From contig NC_133190.1 of the NCBI RefSeq assembly GCF_049306965.1, forward strand, positions 44,722,501 to 44,786,500: a stretch of DNA of 64,000 bases, given 5' to 3'. Both the position numbers and the translations under genes were made by a program. Shown one piece after another: positions 46,097-58,894 of this stretch; position 1 is the stretch's first letter, and each line of letters begins with the position of its first letter. This DNA is from Danio rerio. Taxonomy: Eukaryota > Chordata > Actinopteri > Cypriniformes > Danionidae. The notes below the pieces were generated by a model. The model saw only the letters and a list, made by a program, of their open reading frames with translations, ran no database searches and was not told where the DNA came from.

Positions 46097-48203
46097 TTAA
46101 CTATTTAAACATGCATCTATCACATCTTGTCCACAAGAGATACAACTGTTTCCTTTACAGCGGTAAAGTGGCACAAGATCAGCAATCGTTTTCAGTTCAG
46201 CACGTAGTTCTGGGTCTGTCTGATCTTCTGTATATATATTTGTGTAAACAAAGGCTTTCATTCCCTGATATTTCTGTAATTCTTTAAGACCTGCAAGTAC
46301 AACTTTGTTATAAAGACACTTGCCTACACAGGGTGAGTTTAAAGTGTAGAAAACAACACATCTATTCTTGTTATTCAACAAGCGTGTCAAAGGAGAATTA
46401 TTTTCAGGATTCATCAGTAAATACTCTGAATGTGCTTCTTTATGAACACCCGCAGCAATGAGTTCAGTGCCTTCGTAGACTTTCTTACTGTTACGTTGTA
46501 TTGTAACATCGTCCCAGTTCTCCTTTGTCAGAAAGTTGTCTTTTGATGGTTCGAAACCACTTTGACACTGCTCTTTCGGAACATTGATGGCCACTGCATA
46601 CTGGCCTTTATCATAACTGGAATAGAAAAGAACATCATTTACAATAGTAAACACTGAATATATGTCCAACATTGAAACATTTAACAATACAAAACTCCAT
46701 AAAACATTCAATTAAACATTGAAACATTGTTATTGAAAACAATGAATTTTCTCCAGAGAGTAGTACTTAAATTAATTAATCGAATTTGTTAGCATTAGCA
46801 GCATTTAAGTTGCTATTAAAACAATATTTGATGTTTTAAAACTCTATCATTTGAATTACTAATTAATAATAGATAACATTTTCACTGAAAACTGCATAGT
46901 GTGTGTAATAACCTAGTAAAGTGTTTGTCTTTTGTCAGATTTCATCTTAAACTGCAGCATGTAAACTTACACGTACATGTGAAAATATTGTTTAAGCCTT
47001 GACAGGGTTTCAATGTCCACCTCTTCATTTATCACATTTTGAATAAAACAAAGCAAAATAACCCCAAGAAGAACTCTTGCCAGCACAGTGAAGACCTAAA
47101 ATGAGCAAAAATACAAAATCATCATTAGCCATTATTTAGTGTAGTATTGTTTTTTTAAGTACAATGACTAAGATCTGATTTGTGTCATGTCCTGATCCCA
47201 CTCGTGCTGATTCTGTCATGGCAGTTGCTGTCACTAAAATCATCCATTCATTTTCCAATCACATATATTAGTCCTTTATTTATCAGAGGTCATCACAGCG
47301 GTTTGAACCGCCAATTATTCCAGCACACTGCAAAAAATGCTTTTTTTACTTAGATTTTTTTGTCTTGTTTCTAGTCCAAATATCTCACAATTTTTTTTTA
47401 ATCAAGATGAATTTTCTAGACAAGCAAAACATATTGTTTTAAGAAATATACCAAAATTAAGTGAGTTTCTCCTTAAAACTAGAAAAACAATCTGCCAATG
47501 GGATAATCAAAATAATCTTATGTCAAAACAAGATTCATTTGCTTACCCTATTGACAGATTATTTTGCTTGTTTTAAGGAAAAACTCACTTAATTTTGGCA
47601 TATTATTTCTTAAAACAATATGTTTTGCTTGTCTAGAAAATTCTTCCTAATTTAAGAATTGTGGGATATTTGGACTAGAAACAAGACAAAAAAAACTAAG
47701 TAAGAGAAGCATTTTTTTTGCATTGCACATGTTTTACACAGCGGATGCACTTCCAGCCACAACCCAGTACTGGGAAACACACACACACACACACACACAC
47801 TACGGGCAATTTAGTTCATTCAATTCACCTATAACGCATGTGTTTGGACTGTGGGGGAAACCGGAGCACCCAGAGGAAACCCACGCCAACATGGGGAGAA
47901 CATGCAGACTCCACACAGAAATGCCAACTGACCCAATGACCTTCTTCTTGTGAGGCGACAGTTGCTAACCACTCAGCTGGTTCGAACAACCCCCCTCATT
48001 CCCCCGCCCCCAACGGCCAAAAGATTCAGAATTTATCCTTTTATTTTATGTAATTTCTAAAAAAAAAAACAACACCCACCACCACCACCACCACCCTTTC
48101 ACTAGGCTAGCTACGGGTCTAGACGCTATCTCTAAAATTGAGAAAGCTAAAAATTTACATAAAGCATACTAATAGTTAATTAGTGACCTACTGTACTTAC
48201 CAT
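46097..48203 (-). CDS. Secreted AID/APOBEC-like deaminase, copy 3
   Basis: Exons 48201-48203 (the ATG alone), 46971-47095 and 46097-46616 join at phases 0 and 2 into 215 residues. The signal peptide MVFTVLARVLLGVILLCFIQ is followed directly by a short helix (EEVDIETLSRLKQYF). The core holds EQCQSGF, AHSEYLLMNP (H-x-E) and CVVFYTLNSPCVGKC (SPCxxC), then YRC, CISC and DAC cysteines at the C terminus. All zinc and catalytic residues are present, so it is likely active, in the secretory pathway or outside the cell. It is the most compact gene of the cluster (2.1 kb), with the only later insertions falling in its first intron. Its 3'UTR shares a 100-bp block with copies 4 and 5. Function is inferred from the fish SNAD family. 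Confidence 0.75.
47239..47980 (-). mobile_element. DANA SINE split by a foldback element
   Basis: Inverted DANA 3' end at 47239-47325 (cattcattttccaatcacat, tcatcacagcggtttgaacc), the rest at 47728-47980 (tgttttacacagcggatgca, ttgtgaggcgacag). It lies in intron 1 of deaminase copy 3. Confidence 0.8.
47326..47725. mobile_element. 400-bp foldback CACTA-like MITE
   Basis: Ends CACTGCAAAAAATGCTT and, inverted, CAATGCAAAAAAAATGCTT. It is nearly a complete palindrome (left gtcttgtttctagtccaaat and right atttggactagaaacaagac). CA dinucleotides flank both ends (47324-47325 and 47726-47727) as a 2-bp duplication, and the interrupted DANA confirms the insertion. Confidence 0.8.
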
Positions 48204-48285
48204 GATGACTGTCACAGGTTGTTGAGAAGATGCAGTGAACTTACTAAAGCAGTTCTAATAGAGAGTGAGTGAGAGTGGTGAATTT

Positions 48286-48302
48286 GAGGCGTATTTATGC
48301 TG
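48286..48302 (-). promoter_or_regulatory. TATA box of deaminase copy 3
   Basis: Minus-strand gcagCATAAATACGCCTC, about 90 bases upstream of the ATG at 48203, in the same relative position as in copies 1 and 2. Confidence 0.5.
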
Positions 48303-48490
48303 CTCTTATCTGAGCCCTTAAACAAAAAAAAAGATAAGCAAATTGCCTTCAACAGGATTAGCTCAGACAGTTAAAATGTAAATAGTGGGAAACTTTTTTC
48401 CCTAAAAGTAACTCAGTTTCAAGGTTTCAACAATTCACAAATGTCTGAAACAACTTTTATTTACTAGAGAGCAGCCCAAATTGATGGAGG

Positions 48491-49018
48491 TACAGTTGAA
48501 GTCAGAATTATTATTATTCTTTTTTCAATATTTCCCAAATTAAATTTGCCAGAGCAAGTACATTTTCACAGTATGTCTGAAACATTTTTTTTCTTGTGGA
48601 GAAAGTCTTATTTGTTTGATTTCTTCTAGAATAAAAGCAGTTTTTAATTTTTTATACATCATTTTAAGGTCAATAGTATTAGCCCCTTTAAGCTATATAT
48701 TTTCAGTCTACAGAACAAACCATCATTATACAATAACTTGCCTAATTACCCTAACCTGCCTAGTTAACCTAATTAACATAGTTAAGCCTTTAAATGTCAC
48801 TTTAAGCTGTATAGAAGTGTCTTGAAAAATATCTAGTCAAATATTATTTACTGTCTCATGACAAAGATTAAATAAATCAGTTATTAGAGATGAGTTCATG
48901 AAACTATTATGTTTAGAAATGTGTTGAAAAAATATTTTTGTTAAACAGAAATTGGAGAAAAAATCAACAGAGGGGCTAATAATTCAGGGGGGCTAATAAT
49001 CCTGACTTCTATTGTATA
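48491..49018 (+). mobile_element. Tc1-like MITE, complete
   Basis: Starts tacagttgaagtcagaatta and ends with the inverted ggggctaataatcctgactt ctattgta. Body segments gtggagaaagtcttatttg, cctaattaccctaacctgcc and aagctgtatagaagtgtctt match the copies at 18382 and 61170. TA-bounded ends resembling Tc1 inverted repeats. It lies just upstream of the copy 3 promoter. Confidence 0.85.
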
Positions 49019-49554
49019 TGACTTCATTTACCATCTTGCTTCGAAATCTGAAAGCCTCAATTTTTTCAGTCGAGAAAAAAGAGAAAAAGACTGTAAACTA
49101 ATTATTAGAGAACTTTCGGTAACACTTTACAATGACAGTACATTAATAATGATGTGGTAATATGTAAACTATTAGTGGGCTGTTATCTGCGTTAATGTGC
49201 TGTGGTAACGCCAGACTCTTATCGGGCGATTAAAAATATATTGCCGTTAGTCTATTCTTAAAGTTGTGTTGGGAACTGAATCGATTCTACGTAAGCTATG
49301 ATGACTTTCACCTTGATATTTTAGCGCGGATGTATACCTGACCGGTGAGCCGTCAGACAAAAAGTGCCCTTCTGAATCAAATCAGCAGGATGGCCTTCTG
49401 GATCTTCCGCTTACTTCAAAGACACCACTGACTTCGCTTAGATGGACATCAGTAATCTAGTTATTTGCATTAATAGACACAAAGTGCTTTCATATAAGTT
49501 TCCTGTAATTTTGATTGACTTTAACTGTCCTACATGACGGTAATGGTTTTATTG

Positions 49555-49850
49555 CAGTGTTTACTTCAGTAATGCCACTATCATATGCATACTCCACATG
49601 TCTTAATTCCATTTCTGTTTAGTTCAGTTATGACTTTAGTCGGATTAAGGTCATCAAAAAAATCGCTATTTGGAACTTATTTAGGCCTACAGTTCAAAAT
49701 TCATGTTTAACTGAATAGACAGTAAAAACATGTACAGCTTATGGAATATCATTTATTTTCATCACCAGTTAACATAATAGAACAGTTTCTCAAGGAGTTT
49801 GTGATGCATTTTGGAAACAGGAGATGAGCCTCTGGTCTTATGCGCCACCT
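49555..49850. repeat. Duplicated segment A (partner 60150-60450)
   Basis: Shared words: aatgccacta, ctccacatgtcttaattcca, tttctgtttagttcagttat and gactttagtcggattaaggt, then aacagtttctcaag and agtttgtgatgcattttgga. It lies upstream of copy 3, and its partner lies upstream of pseudogene copy 4, so it probably moved with the gene duplication. Confidence 0.8.
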
Positions 49851-50884
49851 GGCTTGAGAAACCCATTCTCAAAGACTTATTATTTGGGTTGCACACATAT
49901 TCTGACAGCCTTTAGCAGAATTCAAATGAGCCATTTTAATCCACATTAACTCCAAGATTACAGTGAGTCTAATCTAGATTTTAAAAAATAATCTATGCCC
50001 ACCTATAAAGTAAACTAAACATCACTTCATTATGAACTAATGATGGGTTAATGCATCACTAATCATGAACTAACTTTAACAACAACATGAGTCACATGTG
50101 TGAATAATGGCTACCTTAATTACTTGTTAGCACATGGTTGTTTTTTTAATTAATGTATTAGTTTATGCCTAGTTTAACCACCATGAATTCATGGTATGTT
50201 ATTGTATAATTATGTCATGACTTTACTTGGAGGGGCACATCATCATTAACCCATTCTTAACTACTCATGCACATTCAGCTAATGTGTTTACACTGAAAAA
50301 CAATGAAAAAGTGTTCAACCTCAACATGAACAGTGTAAACACAAGAACTCGTGAGTAGTAAAGGATAAGTTAAGGGTGATGTGCCCCCTTTTAATTAATT
50401 AATTAACAACATGAACTAACAAGTGATTAAGATAGCCGTTATTTACACATGAACTCATGTTGTTGTTAAAGTTAGTTCATTGATTAGCGCGAGCCTTAAC
50501 TCTTCGTTGATTCATAATAATGTTTAGTTTACATATTAAAACATAACTATTCATGTACTGTTACTATAAAGTGTTACTGAACTTTGTAATAAAAGTCACA
50601 GTGAATAAAAAAAAGAACTCTGTGTCCAGGAACTACAGCAACAATGATAATGCTAAAATTTCATGAAAATCACAAGCATGAAAGATGCTTTGGTAAAGAC
50701 CCAAACTTTATCTGTTTTTTAGTTAACTGTTGCATGGTGCCCATTGGGCAAGCGTAATCCAGATATAAAAAAAACAAAACAAACAAAACACACACACTCA
50801 CACTCACACACACACACCCTACATGTTTGGAAAAAGAGAGAAGACAGGATAAGTGTTATAATGGGCTGTTGTGCAATAAGCTGT

Positions 50885-51242
50885 AGTACAGTACCATTCT
50901 GGACTTTTGTATGTACTGTTCTTTCTGGTATTTTAGAGCTAGAGATAGCACAGGATCCCTGCACTTCTATCTACAGCTATAGAACTAACAGAAAGTGCTT
51001 GACTGTAGTAAAGTAGACCGCATGAGAGTCATTCACACAGATGATCATGTAAATTTAGATGATCATATAGTAAAATATATCAAGCTACATGCAATAAAAA
51101 TATAGATTAAAAAACGACAGCCTTTCATATTAAGGTCTTAATTTTGAATATATATATTTTAAATTAAATTAAAAGGTCCTTTTATCAAAGGCATGTTAAA
51201 TAGTTAGCTTCCTAATGAGCCTGAAAGTTATTAATCATTCTG
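50885..51242. repeat. Recent 358-bp duplication (partner 56405-56762)
   Basis: Line-by-line comparison gives three substitutions in 358 bases, with no indels, at an offset of exactly 5520 bases. Similarity becomes patchy upstream (ccaaactttatctgt on both sides) and stops abruptly downstream. Confidence 0.95.
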
Positions 51243-53437
51243 GGGTGCATTTCAGAAAACCATCATTAGCCAACTAAGGTCGCAAGTTCTGTCGTTACAA
51301 ACATAGTTTGTTGATTTTGGTGTTTTCCAAATCCATCGTTTCAACAAACATTCGCAAACTGCGTTGCAAACTTGTATAATTGCAATCACACCTCTGGAGC
51401 TGTAGTTAGAAATATAGTTCCTGGCTGTGTTCTATTCCCAGCTATCCACCCTATGCCCTATTCATTTAGAACATTCTAACATTTAAACTTGGAATGATTT
51501 TTTAAAATAAAGCATTAAAGTAATCTTTCTTGAAGCACGTGCACATCGAGATGTTTTTTGCTCGCGTTTTACGCCTTGCGACTAAATAGCAGGCGTCAAT
51601 GTGATCGTGCACACCAATGCGCAAAACGCTAGGCGCAAAAGCGTCATTTAAAAAAAAAACGCCTCATGTTCGTTTTTTTGTTTTGACGCAGATTGGCACT
51701 TTTGTTCACGTGCACGGAGCTGCTGAAGTTACCGTGAACAGCACTTGGAGGCGCTCAATCGCAAAACTGTCAATGCGAGCGCACATTGAAGAAGATGCCC
51801 AGAGGCGATATGAACGTGGAGCTGCTTATTGCTCTGGTAAACAATAATCATTTCTTCATCGCCAGAGCTGGAGCTGCTACCAGAACCATCCATGCTTGTT
51901 CGAGTCACCAGTAAATTTACACAACAAGTGTGTAAACTTCCGCTCCTCCTCTTCTTCTGTGTTGTAAGCGGGTGTCAGAAGCTTATAGTTGTGCAGCGCC
52001 ATCTAACGTCAAAAGAGTGATTTAGCATACTCTTCTGCTTGATGCCAGTGAAAAGTGCTTGGGTTTGAAGACTGAAAAACGTCTCATAAAACGCCGACGA
52101 TAAATGCAAAATAAAAACGTCCCGGAGTGTAGGAGCCTTTAGGTGTAATTTGCTTTCAAAGTTTTTCAACAGTTTAGTTTTACCGATATTCATGTTTACA
52201 ATTGCGTTCCCTTCGCAGTGCACTTTGAAAATAGCGAAAGCTATAGGTGACCCATTATTTAAAAGTGGAATTTATGTTTGGTCTCCAAAGCTTGTGAAAA
52301 CAAAAAGCATAGCATACGTCAATGCTTTTAATTTATAGTAGGTTATTTATTAAGTATCTGTACTGTATATGACATGGGCCTGTTGGTTAGAACATTTCTG
52401 CGGTGGTTTGCATGTGTCAAATTGTAAAAGTAGACTTTTCAAACAAATCTAAATCAACAACTGATTTTCAAAGAGGCAAAACAAATAGAGGGGAGAAAGA
52501 CCGAGACTGCGTTTACATGGACACCAGTAATCGAATCATTTGCCAAATTCCTAATTTGTGGACTTTAACTGCTGTTCAGCACTTTCACTTTTATTCAGGA
52601 ACATTTCATGCATGCCCCCATGACAAACAAGATATTGGATGCGAGGAACTGCTGGCAGAGTGTAGGTTGAATGTAATGATTTATACCGCACAACGAATGG
52701 GAGAAAAAAAATCTTCCGCATTTCTTGGTAACTTAGATGCACTCGGTAGGTAGCGCCAGAAAGCCGTGTGTGTATAGACTATCCAATTACAAAATGGCGG
52801 CAAAAATCCTACACAACGGTAATAGTTTGATTAAGGTGTTTGCATGTTTACTGTTGGAGAGCAGCAGATCTTTCAGTCCATAAAATTGTAGTGATGTTAG
52901 CGTACTGTAAACTTAGTAACTCAAAAATAATTTTGACTAAGGTCTATCTTTTAGAATTGAAAGAGTGCTGCTGACGATACTAACTAACTTTGCCATCTGA
53001 ATAAACAAACAAAGAACACATCACACAAACTTACCAAATCTGTAGAGACAGGACCGGTCTTTTTCAAAAGGAGACTGAATTTGAAAGGAGACAAAAGGAG
53101 ACAAATCTGAATTTCACCATTTCCAGATGAGAAAAGCTCTTGGGTAAACAGAGTTCCCTACAAAAGTATTTCTGTCGCGTGCACTGTAATCCACAAGTGA
53201 GTCCAGCTGCGCTCTCATATCAGGAAATAAAAGCAAAACTTTCACAAAATTTATAAACACAACACTGACGACCCATGCCTTCAAACAATTCTTCTTCCTC
53301 CACTTGTTTTGGCAACACAACGTGTTGTCTCTCTGCCGTCTGAACACTTGATCAGGTACAAACAGTCTCGAAGCTAGCATGCATACTAATGAAGTTGCAC
53401 TGCATACACAATAGAGCGTGCTGATTGGTTTGAACCA

Positions 53438-54522
53438 GGGGTCCGTTCTTCGTACGTGGATTACTCAGTTAGCTGGATTTGGATATTGACGATTTGACAC
53501 GATCCAGGATCGTTTTTTTTTCAAAGCTGATCCGAGAGTTGTTGTCATGGCAACAGTTCTGCTAGGTCAAACCTGATCGGGAGCAGGTTCAAATCATATA
53601 AACAGGATTAGATCGGCTCAGTTCAAGCAAAGATAATACAGAAAGTATGTTCCCAATTCTGATATTTTTACAGTAGTAGTTATATACACTTGGGAAAATA
53701 ATACATAATTTTTAAATATATATATAAAGTTATAGTCATTAATAAAATAAATAAAGTTATACATATTAATAAAATGTATGCAATCTGCACCCTCGAAATG
53801 AAAGTACAAAGGCTGCCATCTGGTGCGAAGAGAAAACTTATTGAAATGAACTTTTTAGATCGCTTTAGAACAAATTGTGTATAATAGAAATGCACAATAT
53901 GTGACTTTTTTTTTAAAGCAATAATACATTTATGCAGTCATAAACATGTTTTGATAGTTAATATGCCAGTGATTTGATGCTTCACAAAAGTTGCAGACGC
54001 CTTTACCAATATGAAAATGCTTTTGTAAACAACCAGTTATTCTTTATACACCGATTAAAAAACGGCTACTATAATAAAGCAAATCTTTTCTAAATGTAGA
54101 ACTAAATGCATTGATTTGCATTGAAATACATGATGAATACTCTTGTCTTGACAAATGAAAGTGTAAAGCCTGCAGCTCACAACAAATGTGGAAAGTTCTT
54201 GGGTGTCATATTTAACAAGCCGTTTACTGCTAATTTGATGTAATTTTGCTCACATGGATAATTGAATATTAATCAGATGATGTCATTACGCTGCTATGCC
54301 GTCAGCCAATCGTTGCATTGCTGATCATGATTTCGAGGATCGATGGATCTGTCCTTCACAACACACGCAGCGATCTCAGATCAGTTCATCCAGACATTCT
54401 AATCTGATTCGCGAACTTGTTTGAAGAACCAAATTAGCGAGAGATCAGTTATCAAGATTAAAAGATCCAGGATCTGCCAGATCATCTTAGATCATTTAAG
54501 CGAGGTACGAAGAACGGACCCC
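53438..54522. mobile_element. Inverted-repeat DNA element, copy E
   Basis: Same family as copies A-D in the intron of deaminase copy 1: GGGGTCCGTTCTTCGTAC at both ends inverted, 1085 bp, no transposase. Flanks acca and aagt give no clear target duplication. Confidence 0.85.
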
Positions 54523-55814
54523 AAGTCTTTCTTATGAATTAATGCTGCACACTCAAACGTGTCATGTTGTACTCGCCAGTACAGACAGCCATTCTACATT
54601 TTAGAATACACACAAGGATCTAATCACCTTCAAAAAAAGGGGGGAACGAATTGGCTTGAAATAATGCAAAAACAACCAATTTTCAACTTTTTGGGAATTA
54701 TAGGTGTCCTAATAGTGTTTTTAGCCAGTGTTGTGTAAAGAGCAATACAATACAATTTTATGGCTACCTTATCTCTTAAAAAAAGTAAAAAATGCAAATT
54801 ACAATAAAAAAACATGGCACATTTATATTCATATTGCATCCTTAAAGTAACTAACACATTTAGTTACACTTTTTTTTAAGTGACTACAGATTGTAACATA
54901 TTACTTTTTTCCCAGCAACCTGGGACACATATATGACTGTCAACAGCTCAAAAAATGTGTTTCGGTGTTTTGTGACCCTTTTAAACTGCCACATTTTTTT
55001 CATTTCCATTAAAGCTGTTCGTCGACCATCGCCATTCCTATGCAATTTCTGAATCAGTAACAATGTGGACTGACACTGTGCTCTGTATAAAGACACTGAT
55101 CCTAGATCAGCTTCTGTACACGCAATTTGAAGATGAGTCAAAGTGAACATTTTGGAATTTGGGTGTGTTTTAATCAGACAAATACATTTAATAATACGGA
55201 AACATGGCCGTCCTGTTGAGTTTTATTTTAAATAGTTTTGTCTTAAATGAGCATAAATAGTTACGACAGTAATCAAATGCTTTCTTTATAGATCTATGCA
55301 TTTTTAAAGTGTGTCTGTTGTCAAACAAAACAGTAGATCAAAATGAGAGATTCGCAGCTCTTCACTAAATAACTATAGTAACTTTAATCAATATTTAAAT
55401 ACAGCAAATAAAAAATGTTAAGTAGATTTTATAACTTGATTTAATTTCTTGTATAGGTCATTGATTTTAATAAGCTAAACCTTTTATTTTGTTGTCAATA
55501 TTTCATTTGTCATTTGAAGCTAATTTACTCCCCATGTTTGTAATGGTATCCGCTAGGCTTATATACAATTAAGGATTTTGGGGTTTCTTCTGGGTAGCTT
55601 TGAGTTTTTTGTTGTTGTTTTTTTTTTGGTGGGGGGAGGGGGAGAGGAGGCATATCCCGTATTTTTACATCCCAATGTTGACAGGTAGATTGTAAACATG
55701 GGTATTATAAAATATTATAATCATTTTATGCAAAGTTTTGCTATTGTATTGGTTGACAAAGAATATACATATACTGCAATTTTAGCAAAATTATTAAACA
55801 TGTGTTGCATGTAG
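54523..55814. other. AT-rich spacer, nothing recognised
   Basis: No gene, RNA or named repeat. The segment 55690-55805 (ttggttgacaaagaatatac, gcaaaattattaaacatgtg) resembles 60620-60735, another trace of duplication in the cluster. Confidence 0.5.
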
Positions 55815-56170
55815 GGCATCATGGTGGCTCAGTGGGTAGCACGATCACCTTACAGCAAGAAGGTCACTGGTTTGAGCCTCATCTGGTTCAGGTGGCATTT
55901 CTGCATGTTCTCCGTGTGTTTGCGTGGGTTTCCTCCGTGTCCTCTGGTTTTCCCCACAGTTCAAACACATGCGCTTTACAGTAGGTGAATTAGATAAGCT
56001 AAATTGGCCGTGGTGTATGAGTGTGAATGAGTGTGTATGGGTGTCCCCAAGTACTGGGTTGCAGCTGGAACGGCATCGGCTGTGGAAAACATATGCTGGA
56101 TAAGTTGGTTCATTCAAGTGTGGTGACCCCTGACAAATAAAGGGACTAATTCATAAGGAAAATGAATGAA
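55815..56170 (+). mobile_element. DANA SINE, nearly complete
   Basis: Head ggtggctcagtgggtagcac with B box ctggtttgagcctcatctgg, body tgcgtgggtttcctccgtgt, and end ggtgacccctgacaaataaa followed by ggaaaatgaatgaatt. Confidence 0.9.
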
Positions 56171-56404
56171 TTATTTAATTCTTTTAATCTTCAGAAGAGA
56201 AAAAAATTATTTTTAAAAAATGCATAATATTAAGGAGCTACAGTAGAAATGGATAAAAGCATGATAGTTTGCGTTTCTGTTGTAGAACCAAACTTTATCT
56301 GTGTTAATATACTGTTGTTGGGTGTCCAGTGGGCCAGTGCAAACCAAATATTAAAACAATAATATTCAATATAAACTTGAGGAATAAAAGAGAAGATCAG
56401 GATC

Positions 56405-56762
56405 AGTACAGTACCATTCTGGACTTTTGTATGTACTGTTCTTTCTGGTATTTTAGAGCTAGAGATAGCACAGGATCCCTGCACTTCTATCTACAGCTAT
56501 AGAACTAACAGAAAGTGCTTGACTGTAGTAAAGTAGACCGCATGAGAGTCATTCACACAGATGATCATGTAAATTTAGATGATCATATAGTAAAATATAT
56601 CAAGCTACATGCAATAAAAGTATAGATTAAAAAACGACAGCCTTTCATATTAAGGTCTTAATTTTGAATATATATATTTTAAATTAAATTAAAAGGTCCT
56701 TTTATCAAAGGCATGTTAAATAATTAGCTTCCTAATGAGCCCGAAAGTTATTAATCATTCTG
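56405..56762. repeat. Recent 358-bp duplication (partner 50885-51242)
   Basis: Second member of the pair, differing at three positions. Confidence 0.95.
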
Positions 56763-56939
56763 TACAGTCACAATGTTTACAAAAAAACTTACTAGTAATG
56801 ACACTGGCAGTGTTTTAGACTTTTTTTTAACTAAAAATGCTGTCGGTATTGTAGATCCTAAAAAGAAAATACAGTTATAAAAGTTGTATATAAGAATCAT
56901 AATTTCCATATTTTTTTGTAAATTGTAGTTTGTGGCCCT

Positions 56940-56943
<4 letters not shown>

Positions 56944-56974
<31 letters not shown>

Positions 56975-57014
56975 GTGTGTGCATGCGTGCGTGCGTGTGT
57001 GTGTGTGTGTGTGT
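56944..57014. repeat. (GT)n with GCGT interruptions
   Basis: gt array broken by aggtgtgtgcatgcgtgcgt in the middle. Confidence 0.9.
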
Positions 57015-57019
57015 ACAAG

Positions 57020-58300
57020 TTTTGGTGGTTTACAAGGACAGTTTGTTGTATAATGACTAGGCCCATACGGAATCCACTGATTTCTGCAGATTTTGAGCCC
57101 ACCGAGTCTATTTATTTCCTTGTGTAAATGTGTGCAAATTTATATTTATTCAGTTTTTAAATAATTTTCTGTAATATTATTGACTAATATGAAAATGTAT
57201 ACATGATTTATTTAGAATACAGTTTGTTTACAGTTTGTTAGAGTACAGTTTGTACAGTTTTAGTAGATACATAATATAAGAGACTTGCTTATATATTTAG
57301 ATATATAACGTTTTTAGCTATGATACTCCCAAAATCATGCATAAATCCACAGATTTTTCAGATCTTTCTCCACAGAAATAGCAAAAATGTCAGCAGATTT
57401 TGTCCGGCCCTGACAATGACACATGTATAATCCTATAGTTGTACTCTATACTGGTGGTTACCACCATTTGTTAAAGCAGCAAAAGCGATTAACACCGAAA
57501 CATGAACAAACAAGATTATCAAAACACAAAGAATTCATAATAAGAACCCAACTCAGGCTCATTCTAATAACATTTCTGGACAGAGCAAAATGCTTCCCAG
57601 GAGCTATGTTTATTGCAGTTTTTGTTTTCGCGAATTCACCAGAGGTCGCTGTGCATGCATCTCAAATTTCTCCTGCAAGTGCCATTAACACCTGCTTTTC
57701 TCATGTAAATCCAACAGACGCCGCTGTCGACTGACTGAATAACTAATCGACTGACCCACCCTTTTTCGTTCCTAAACCCAACCATTAGTGTTTTTAAAAG
57801 CAATCCAGAAAATAAAAAATCCCGAACCTGATTTTTACCACGTTTTTAAATTGTATTACATTCTTACTCTGTTATTGTTTATTTTATTTTTAAGCTGCTG
57901 TTTATGCTTACCTGCTTTCTGGAACCATTCTTCACCGTACTTGAATCTCGTTGTCGCGGTCAACTCCGCTCTGTGTCTCAAATCTGCCAACATACATGTC
58001 GAGCCATTGGACAAACTGGTAACAGCGGAAAAACCATTCATACTGGGGTAAGCGGTCAGCTGGTAAGCGTGAAAAGGAATGGCGTCATACCACCAAATAG
58101 CAATCATTTTAAAAGGGAAATGAAGCCATAGCTCTGGATACATAATTTACAATCATCAGAAATGTATGTAGGGCTACATGTTCAGAATGAGCCTATTTTG
58201 TAACAACCTTATATTTCTTTAATCAAATGAAAGAGACAGATGTACTCTCCCCTAAAATAATTCACTCGTTTGTAAGTAGTTTTTTTCTGAAATTGCAAAT
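57020..58300. other. Downstream region of pseudogene copy 4, repeat-invaded
   Basis: 57470-57540 (gcagcaaaagcgattaacac, catgaacaaacaagattatc) aligns with the downstream region of copy 5 (61815-61875) and weakly with copy 3. It is then interrupted by repeat-like DNA (57560-58180) related to that near 12540-12780 and 30650. Confidence 0.4.
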
Positions 58301-58416
58301 ACAAATGGATCATTTAAGCATTGAAATGTTTCATCAAAAGTCTCAGAGGCTTCTGAAACTCCAGTGTAAAAGCACACATCAGTTAAAGCACTGAAGAAAC
58401 TCTACAAATGTGAGAC

Positions 58417-58894
58417 CTATCTTTTTAAACACTTGTCTCTCACATTGTTTCCACAAGAGATACAACCATTTCTGCCACAGGGCTAAAGTGGCACACGCTC
58501 AATTTTTTTGCAGTTCATTACGCAGGTTTAGTTTGTTCTGATCTGCTCTGTAGATATGTGTGTAAACAAAGGCTTTCATTCCCTGACAGTTCTGTAATTC
58601 GTCTAGACCTGCAAGTATAACACTATTGTTTAGACACCTGTTTATACCTGTTTTTCAACAAGTGTGTCAAAGGAGAATTATTTGGAGGATTCATCAGTAA
58701 ATGCTCTGAATGGCCTCTATAAACTCCTGCAGCAATGACGTCATTGCCTTGGTAGACTTCCATACTGTCATGTTCTATGAAGATCTCTTGACGTGTCGTT
58801 TGTCAGAAAGTTAAATGGCGACGGGATGAAATGTTTTCGACACTGCTCCTTCGGGACATTGATGGCCACTGTATACTGCACACCAGTTGCATAA
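58417..58894 (-). pseudogene. Deaminase copy 4, pseudogene (last exon)
   Basis: The last-exon acceptor (ctatctag at 58895) and the reading TYATGVQYTVAIN-like start are intact, and an H-S-E segment survives (GHSEHLLM, about 58700). Between the conserved words cctgcaagta (58608) and gtgtcaaagg (58663) there are about 45 bases fewer than in copy 5. This removes the whole SPCxxC zinc site. Frame changes occur on both sides. Part of a former exon 2 (gaggtggtacaaaaattgat on the minus strand, about 59360-59392) is cut by a repeat and has no donor. No exon 1 is seen. The closest relatives are copies 3 and 5, judged by the shared 3'UTR block at 58311-58412. It is a plain dead gene copy. Confidence 0.8.

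Larger units (their letters stand above)
49020..53437. other. Spacer between copies 3 and 4, repeat-derived
   Basis: Includes a block at about 49555-49850 duplicated at 60150-60450, a 358-bp segment (50885-51242) duplicated at 56405-56762, and unassigned repeat-like segments at 51243-52140 (gttttacgccttgcgactaa) and 52460-52800 (gactgcgtttacatggacac). No gene is supported. The 116-codon frame at 52403-52753 falls in repeat-like DNA. Confidence 0.5.

Noticed and set aside
52403-52753. 116-codon open frame
   Set aside because: Falls in repeat-like DNA, with no family motif and no splice context.
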